Part shown: positions 63,479 to 64,000 of the stretch, piece by piece
How positions within the stretch are numbered: position 1 is the first letter of the stretch
How the letters are laid out: each line of letters begins with the position of its first letter
Source of the DNA: an uncultured Lachnospiraceae bacterium
Lineage (GTDB): Bacteria; Bacillota; Clostridia; Lachnospirales; Lachnospiraceae
Length of the DNA: 64,000 nt
Assembly: GCA_947089905.1 (NCBI GenBank)
Contig: CAMUMG010000002.1
Span: forward strand, 310,001-374,000
Reading direction: 5' to 3'
The notes under the pieces: model-generated
Database searches by the model: none
Seen by the model: only the letters and a program-made list of their open reading frames with translations
What the model was told of the DNA's origin: nothing
Made by a program: the position numbers and the translations under genes

Positions 63479-64000
63479 ATGGAAGACAACAAGAAGAAAA
63501 AGGTAACAATTAAAGATATTGCAAAAGAAGTAGGAATTTCTCCTGCGGCAGTTTCTCTTATTTTAAATAATAAACCTTGTAGAATTGCACAGGAGAAAAA
63601 ATCTCTAGTTCGAGAGGTAGCAAAACAAAGAAATTATATAGTCAATCAGGCAGCAAAGAGTTTAGCGACTAAAAAATCGTATATGTTAGCATTGATTTTG
63701 CCAGACATCGAAAATACATTCTTTTCTTCGTTAGCAAAACAAATTGAGAACCGTTGCCGAAGACAGGGATATTCCTTAATTATTGCAAGTTCAGACGAAC
63801 GGGGAAGTAATGATCGTGAACTATTACGAGTTTTAGAATCAAGAGGTGTAGATGGAATTTTTTTGATTATGAGTAGTGAGTCGTTTGAGAATTCAAAAAC
63901 GTTAATGAAAGATTTAGATTTATTAACTATGCCATATGTAATGGTAGATCGAACTTTTCCAGATTTAGATTGCAGTAGAGTGCGGTTTGATCATGAACAG
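63479..64000 (+). CDS. LacI-family transcriptional regulator (3'-partial)
   Basis: The first 174 residues are in the window. A LacI headpiece (TIKDIAKEVGISPAAVSLIL, NQAAKSLATKKSYMLA) is followed by a periplasmic-binding-like sensor domain (LILPDIENTFFSSLAKQIE, IIASSDERGSNDRELLRVLESRGVDG region). The gene starts ATG at 63479 after CGGAGAATTGA. It follows the nucleoside operon and probably binds the two TAAAACGTTTTA sites at 59283 and 59336, with ribose or a nucleoside as effector. The end lies beyond the window. Confidence 0.93.
   Translation, partial: MEDNKKKKVTIKDIAKEVGISPAAVSLILNNKPCRIAQEKKSLVREVAKQRNYIVNQAAKSLATKKSYMLALILPDIENTFFSSLAKQIENRCRRQGYSLIIASSDERGSNDRELLRVLESRGVDGIFLIMSSESFENSKTLMKDLDLLTMPYVMVDRTFPDLDCSRVRFDHEQ

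Overview
The window is low-GC chromosomal DNA from an anaerobic Gram-positive bacterium, most likely a gut Lachnospiraceae (Clostridia). The evidence is the S13-S11-S4-RpoA-L17 block, an L17 with a long insertion, energy-coupling-factor transporter genes next to truA/rplM/rpsI, a T-box before ileS, clear -35/-10 promoters and strong AGGAGG ribosome sites. No rRNA, tRNA or CRISPR array is visible.

Layout. 1-5.7 kb: end of a hybrid histidine kinase, a sugar-phosphate transferase, a sigma factor, a SUKH-like gene with an internal stop, a membrane protein with the shape of an anti-sigma factor, and a secreted protein. 5.8-17.1 kb: housekeeping block rpmJ, rpsM-rpsK-rpsD-rpoA-rplQ, then xpaC-telA, ecfA1-ecfA2-ecfT-truA, and rplM-rpsI behind its own promoter and a structured leader. 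17.1-24 kb: a chemoreceptor, a NUDIX hydrolase, a TnpB fragment and a metal-efflux module (ArsR regulator, operator, HMA chaperone, P-type ATPase). 23.2-34.4 kb: accessory region with an IS3-family element carrying a nonsense mutation, an endolysin tail, a DinJ-YafQ toxin-antitoxin pair, a serine-recombinase scar, an orphan protein with a cyclase-like pattern, an IS256-family fragment, a putative structured RNA, and a ribosomally made, modified peptide (RiPP) locus: a 46-aa precursor, a radical SAM/SPASM enzyme and an ABC exporter. 34.4-37.7 kb: a gene of unknown function followed by a translationally coupled RNA ligase and HD-phosphoesterase/polynucleotide kinase, a predicted RNA-repair pair.

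37.7-57.9 kb: asnS, a metallophosphatase, a class A PBP, a coiled-coil protein, a GH127 glycosidase, T-box-controlled ileS, luxS, aroD, then on the minus strand an amidohydrolase, a glycogen-debranching enzyme, a CDF metal exporter under a probable NiCo riboswitch and an endo/exonuclease-phosphatase; then a GH78 rhamnosidase. 57.9-59.1 kb: a histidine-phosphatase gene broken by a frameshift and by an IS605-type element whose tnpB has lost its middle. 59.2-64 kb: a nucleoside-salvage operon (GNAT, ribokinase, nucleoside hydrolase, DcuC-like transporter) behind twin LacI-type operators, ending in a LacI-family gene cut by the window edge.

The best candidates for something new are the RiPP locus at 30.2-33.6 kb, the RNA-repair cassette with its unknown partner at 34.4-37.7 kb, the orphan cyclase-like gene at 26.0-27.0 kb, and the possible structured RNA at 28.1-28.3 kb.
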